From the NCBI GenBank assembly GCA_028551475.1, contig CM052355.1:20053580-20117579 (forward strand): a stretch of 64,000 bases of DNA, read 5' to 3'. Positions 58,482-64,000 of this stretch are shown in pieces (the first letter of the stretch is position 1; every line of letters starts with the position of its first letter). The notes beneath the pieces were generated by a model. The model was not told where the DNA came from. It did no database searches and saw only the letters and a list, made by a program, of their open reading frames with translations. The position numbers and the translations under genes were made by a program. This DNA is from Casuarina equisetifolia (lineage: Eukaryota > Streptophyta > Magnoliopsida > Fagales > Casuarinaceae).

Positions 58482-61400
58482 TCACTCAAACGCTAGTCTT
58501 TGAGTGCCGACCAATGAAGCATATTGACCCTTCCTAGCCAATAATTCAAAGTGAGTCCCAAGTTCTGTAATCCTCCCAGAAGAACAAACCGCAATTTGAT
58601 GGGCATTCTGAACTGTACTTAATCGGTGAGCAATCACCAACGTTGTCCTACCCTTCATCAGATGGTTCAGGGCATCCTGTACCAACCCTTCACTGACTGC
58701 ATCCAAGGCACTAGTAGCCTGCAGCAAAAGATAACATAAAACTTCTGGAGTTCAAGATCAAGATGAGGCCAATACAGTCTCATCTAAATTTGGGAGAGCC
58801 TTCACACAGCTGGGCTCTACGATTAATCTAGTCTCATTCATTGTGGCGATTAAAAATTGAGATGCGCTAAGAAGCAAACAGTAAATTTACCTCATCAAGT
58901 ATCAGAATTGGGGCATCCTTAAGTAGAGATCTAGCAATGGCAATTCTCTACAGATAAGAAACAAGAAGAATCAGTGGCAACTCTCTCTCTCTCTCTCCCT
59001 CTCTCTCAACTTTATAAGCATACCTGCCTCTGCCCTCCGCTCAGTAGGCCTCCGCGCTCGCCAACAAGTGTGCCATAACCCTTTTCAGCAAAATAAAGAT
59101 TTAGAGACACACTAACAAGCAGGAGAAGAATATTTGCACATTGACCAGATGAGAAACCTGTGGGAGTGAAATTATGAATTCATGAGCATTTGCTGCCTTG
59201 GCTGCCTTTATCACGTCATCCTTGGATACATTTTCATCTGGAAGCCCATATGCAATATTTTCTCCAACTGATACCGAAAAAAGAACAGGTTCCTGCATCA
59301 TGTCTTCTATAATCATTAGTGAGAGAGGCAACAACAAAGGGAGAAATATTTGCTTTTTATAACACTGGTCAGCATATGTCTGCAACTTAGTGGAGTTGTG
59401 GTTGATTCATCCTCTCAGCACAAAGAAAACCAAACATCTAAAGCATCATCCAAGAAACAATAACCAGCTCACTTCAAATCTAGAGTGTCTGGACCACACG
59501 ACCTAAGTTTAAACCTATCCCAATTTTCACACTTCACCCTCAAGCTTGTTAGGAAATAAGAAAGTGGTTCATTTACATAGAAGCTTTTAAGCAAAACAGA
59601 TTATTCGGATTAATCAAAACCAACCAAGGTAAGCTGACTACCTACATTCTGGTTCAGGCCTAGACCAGGTCGAATCCCCACTGTTTTTAAAGACAAGCTA
59701 TCTATAAAAAATTACTTGAAAAAATATAAACATGCCTATGCAGGGAAGAAATAAACATGGGTCATAAATATAATACTTCTGTCTATGACAAGGGCATTGC
59801 ATGTGTGGACATCCAATAAAAGACCTGATTAACGATGGAGACAACCCGAGCCCATTCACTCTTGTCAAATGTTCGAACATCTTCTCCAGCAACTGTTATA
59901 CGACCTTTGGTAGGCTGCAAAAGGAACACACGAATTGATACATGCAATACTTCATCTTCCTGGATGAGAAAATGAAACTTCCAATTAACGAATGGGAATT
60001 TAAAGGGGAAAAAAAAAGGAACCTCATAGAAGCGTGCCAAAAGCTGAACTACTGTACTTTTTCCAGCACCACTTGGGCCCACTAAAGCTGTTACCGTTCC
60101 ACATCTTAGATTTAAATTCAGACCATTTAGGATTTCCACATCAGGTCTCAAAGGATAAGAGAAGTGCACATCTGGCAATTGAAGTACGTGCATTAGTTTA
60201 TACAATGTACCAAGCAATACATAAATTATTGTATGGAAGGGACAAGATTTAGTATAGTCCCATAATATGACCAACTAAGAAGGAATTTATGGCAAACTTC
60301 ATGTCAAAAAAGAGTAAGAACAGAGAACTTTAAGGAGAGACTTGATATTGACCAAGAACTAGTATTCACAAGGTCAATTTTCCTTAGGTAGATGCCACCA
60401 ATTGACGTCCTGGTGATAAACAGTATAACAACCAGGAGCTTGGCAAATCATTTCATAAAACTGACTGGCACTCGTTAAAGGAAGAAATTACTTAGAAATG
60501 GCGTATAAAATAAGCAAACAATATTGCAATCAGACAACAGAAGATAGGGAAAATAAGGTAGTTAATGCATCTGAACAAAATAAATAAAACTGCATGATGG
60601 ATACCTTCAAGATGAATATCACCAGCCCAAGCTAAGCTACACAAATTACTAGCTGATTTCAGGGCTGACATATAATGCTCATTCCTATACATGATTTTCT
60701 CATTAGCACCGTTGATAAAGAACAATCTGTAATTGTCATGGTTCACTTCTTTTTGCTGCATTTCTCTTTCTAAACCATATGCAAGGGCTTCATCAATTTC
60801 AACCCCAGCTAACACAGAGTTAATTCTCTCTACAGCTGCAAAAGTTCCTCGAAGATCTCCAAATGTGTTCACTAGTCCTTGAACCTTAAAGATATATCAC
60901 ATCAGACAGGACAGAGAGCATGAGAATAGTATGTGTATCTAAGGCCCACCAAAGAACTCACTGCAAATGTTAGTGTGAAGGTATATCCAATGAAAGAGGC
61001 CACAGTTCCAATAGATAGTTCCCCCTGTAAGCAGATAATGTAAATGATTAGAAAGGAAAGACTTGACTTTGGCACTAGTAAGCACAAGTAGATTGAAAAA
61101 TGAGTAAGATAAAGTTCAAAAAATGGAGTAAAAGTCTGGTAGAGATTCACCATTATTTTTTCCACCCAAAAAGAAGATTCGCTATTTACTTTATAAGTAT
61201 TAAAACAACTCTTTGAAAAATTGGAAAGGAATATAAATAAAAATTAGAAATGAAAGGTTATGGTATTTAGTTGTGCCCTTGGCAACAATTTCTGTATAGC
61301 TGTAGAACATACCTCAAAAACATGAAAGTTTAATAATCGAAATAACCAGTCATTAAGCAATTTTCAGAGTCTTTAATCTTTTACAATACAAAAATTAATG

Positions 61401-63637
61401 TGCTCATCCCTAAGGTTTAAGCCTTTAGTAAAATCATTACTCAAGTTTCTAATTTTATCTTTCGGTGTTTTTCATTCTTATCATATAGATCTTTCAACCA
61501 AATTCCAGATAGATTCCATCTTCCAACAAAAATGAAACTATACCCATTGCCGAAAGGAAATTAAAAGAAAAAAAAAAAAAAAGGTACAAGAACAAACGAA
61601 TGGCCACGAATCACCCCCTTAGAGGGAGGAGGGGTAAGTGGGCCAATTCTTTTGGGGGTACTGGTCACAGATACCACAACCCCCTCCTGCCAAAAGTGGG
61701 GTGACTCATGACAAACCAACAAAAAAAAGGTGTTTAAAGAAAATGTGTTTGTTCAATGCTCAAACCATTAATGTTCCTAATGGATCCAAATCATAGGATT
61801 AGGAAGAGTTAAAAAGAGATCCACATATTACGGACTTTCTTGATGGCTGAATAACCTTCCCATCAGTCAACTAGTTTTCTTGTATGCGGTCAATGCATTA
61901 GCCTAAGTTTTACAAAATTGAAAGCAGCCACAGAAAACACCGAAACCAAGCAAGCAATCAAGCACAGCAAAGACGAGATTTTTGAGGTGGTTTAGGCAAA
62001 ACCGCCTTACGTCCATTTTCCCAATAGCAGTGCCAATCACCTCTCTATTACTGATTTCCAAAAATTAACGGGGCAGATTACACACAGTTATTTTCCCCAA
62101 AGAATAAATACGAAGCCAATCATCATGGTATCATTTCAACCCAAGGAAAAAGAAAAAAAGGCAAAGATTACAATAATGACCGTAATGCCTACGGAAGTCC
62201 CAAGTGTATCCCAAGGGCAAAACCCACTGATTATCACAAATGTTAATACTGAGTTCTTGGTACTCAGTATAATATCTAGCACTAAAGCTCTGTAACTTGA
62301 ACTGAGCTTAAATAAGGTGATCATGAATATAAGTGGAGAAGGTTGTGGCATTCCAAATAGTTAAAACCGCATTGACTCAATGTATCATAAGCTAACTCCT
62401 ATATTAGTTCCCTACAGGTGAACTCAAATTTTATACTGAGCCTAAATAAGGTAATCATGAATATAAGTGGAGAAGGTTGTGGCATTCCAAATAGTTATAA
62501 CCGCATTGACTCAATGTATCATAAGCTAACTCCTATATTGGTTCCCTACTAGGTAAACTCAAATTTTATAGGTGAGTTTAGGACATTCTAATTAAAACTT
62601 CCAGATCCTTTCAGAATAATAACACAAATGTAACTAGGGTCTTTCATAAGCCATGAAATTTCGGCTATTACTCGATTGCTTCATAATAATGCAGTCACTT
62701 CTCCTTTTGTCTTTGATTCAACGTTTCATTGAAAGACCAACGTAAGAAGATTGATTGTCACTTCATTCAACATAAAATACTGAGTGAAGTGACATCTACA
62801 CCACTTGTTACATCTAGAATTAACTTGCAGATAGGTTTACGAATTATTTAGATCACGATTGGTCAAAATTTATCTGTTCCAGCTGGTCCTATATAATATA
62901 TCTGTCCCAACCTGAAGAGAAAAATGAAAAGGTCCAATTATGTACCAGGCAGCAACGTAAACATGTTATATTTTTCTCTATGATATATGTAATTAACTGA
63001 ACAATGGGATACATTCTTTTGTTCTCATTTTATAAATCTTAGATTCAGCACATATAGCCATTCAAAAGGTCAATACAAGAGTTTTCAAGAGCTAGAAATG
63101 CTTACTGCTTTCACTTTGCTTCCTCCAAGACAATATAAGGCCAATAGGGAAATATAAACAGCAACTCTTGTCAAAGATTCGTTTACTGATTTGAAAGTAC
63201 CAAGCTTTATGCCACTGGCCTGATAAGAAAGAACCTACGAGACTCCACAAGATAAATGCTAAGCATGATGAATAAGCTTTCGCATCTCCATGAAAACAGC
63301 TATTAGTACTTGAAATATCTCACCAGCCTACTAAACATTGACATTTGACGCTTTTCACCCCCAAAGGATCTGACCTGTAAAAATTTAACTTAAATTTTAT
63401 TTATAAACCGTGTATCCAATCTTTAACCGTGCATCAAACACAGAAGAAAGGTAGCCCTGCCCAGTGGCCAGGGGGGGTGGTGTTGTGCGTTTGTGGAAGT
63501 AAAGAAGTTATAGCAAAAAAATTTAATTAAACTTACAGTCCGTATGGCCGAAAATGTTTCAGTCACACAGTCAGATATTGACGCCTGGCCCAAACCATGC
63601 GCTCTAAAAACAGGTAGAGTTGATCTCTTGTACACAG
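58482..63637 (-). CDS. ABCB28: half-size ABC transporter, ABCB28/NAP8-like, 3' part
   Basis: Eleven exons join in frame on the minus strand: 63537-63637, 63324-63374, 63106-63234, 60962-61024, 60605-60884, 60023-60171, 59825-59914, 59158-59292, 59024-59080, 58891-58947 and 58482-58718, giving 448 residues to the stop. All have GT-AG sites. The first part is the end of the membrane domain ([41 protein letters not shown]). The nucleotide-binding domain has Walker [11 protein letters not shown]-loop NQEPVLFS, signature LSGGQ, Walker B ILILDEATSALD and H-loop AHRLSTV, all intact, so it should hydrolyse ATP. The C-terminus [12 protein letters not shown] matches the ABCB28 family, predicted chloroplast half-transporters that dimerise; the substrate is unknown. 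The 5' exons lie beyond 64000. Confidence 0.93.
58981..59007. repeat. (CT)n tract in an ABCB28 intron
   Basis: Short CT tract with two interruptions, in the intron between the exons at 58891-58947 and 59024-59080, close to the donor of the latter. Confidence 0.8.
61025..63105 (-). other. large intron of the ABCB28-like gene
   Basis: A 2.1-kb intron between the exons ending in KVKA and starting GELSIG. It holds an A-run near 61570 and a tandem duplication at 62301-62568. No coding sequence is recognised within it. Confidence 0.8.
62301..62568. repeat. 134-bp tandem duplication in the ABCB28 intron
   Basis: Copy 1 is 62301-62434, copy 2 starts at 62435. Both contain CATGAATATAAGTGGAGAAG and CAATGTATCATAAGCTAACT. 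Only a few bases differ, so it is recent. Confidence 0.9.
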
Positions 63638-64000
63638 CTTGAAAAAATCATTATACTCAGCAGAAAGAAAGGAAACACTAGAAAGCAAAAGCACCCACAT
63701 TTTTTTTTTCAAAATTAGAGCGTACTGAACATAAGGTAAAAGGTAACCACATCCACAAGGGAAGGGGAAAAAACAAAAAAAGAGCATGAGTAACGCAAAA
63801 GCTTATGAAATGTCTGGCGATACTATATCTTAACAATAATAGCACCAACACGATGTAGGAATAATTACAAAGCAAAGCCAACTTGCAATGTTGTAAGATA
63901 GCAACCCACATGCAGAAACAGAAGCTCATTTAATCACATAACTCAAGTGGCCTTAATCTACCTCTACTGTAGGGAAAATTGAGCACATATCAAAAGATTA
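63638..64000 (-). other. intron sequence upstream of the first visible ABCB28 exon
   Basis: I see no further ABCB28 exon here on the minus strand. The stretch is probably intron running past the window edge. Hydrophobic minus-strand frames here start at non-ATG codons or do not match the family. Confidence 0.5.

Overview
The window is nuclear DNA from a plant, most likely a dicot. Three things point to this: plant-type genes with short exons and GT-AG introns, two of them coding for proteins whose families work in chloroplasts; a plant-style set of LTR retrotransposons; and AT-rich intergenic DNA. I see no bacterial operons, CRISPR arrays or RNA genes. I do not name the species.

Four host genes are supported. 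(1) A Ycf20-like plastid protein on the minus strand at 415-882, with a probable 5'UTR intron. (2) A Ser/Thr kinase of the CDPK-related PEPKR2 type on the plus strand at 23060-25326, in four coding exons, with a (CT)n leader and a probable 5'UTR intron. (3) A conserved two-exon plant gene of unassigned function on the plus strand at 26788-27811. (4) The 3' part (eleven exons) of an ABCB28/NAP8-type half-ABC transporter on the minus strand at 58482-63637; its 5' part lies beyond position 64000. The genes are not functionally linked in any way I can see. They are islands between repeat blocks.

Most of the rest is retrotransposon. Copia-1 (4043-9740, plus) is a complete but dead Tork/Tnt1-like element with 392-bp LTRs. 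Copia-4 (14761 to about 20530, minus) is an older copia interrupted by a long LTR-like repeat (15383-17041). Copia-2 (29091-34329, minus) is a nearly complete copia with 210-bp LTRs and an AATTG target duplication. From 34.4 to 42.6 kb there is a three-level nest: a truncated minus-strand copia (copia-3) received a plus-strand chromodomain gypsy (35845-41513, duplication GGCAA), whose 5' LTR in turn received a second, internally deleted gypsy (35981-38594). From about 44.9 to 57.7 kb a very decayed minus-strand gypsy is split by at least three insertions: a 1251-bp solo-LTR-like unit (46000-47250, duplication CTACC), a chimeric 1967-bp LTR unit (49537-51503, duplication ATTAT) with an internal part in reverse orientation, and a plus-strand gag-only LTR element (about 53590-56996). 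A further long-LTR-like insert is possible at 47.7-49.0 kb.

The stop codons in the old elements sit mostly where C-to-T or G-to-A changes would create them, as expected for silenced, methylated DNA. I found no sign of a new multi-gene system. The most interesting points are the reconstructable insertion history, the chimeric inverted LTR, a repeat copy that serves as an empty site for copia-2, a cluster of TTGAC motifs in the copia-1 leader, and the two-exon gene of unknown function.
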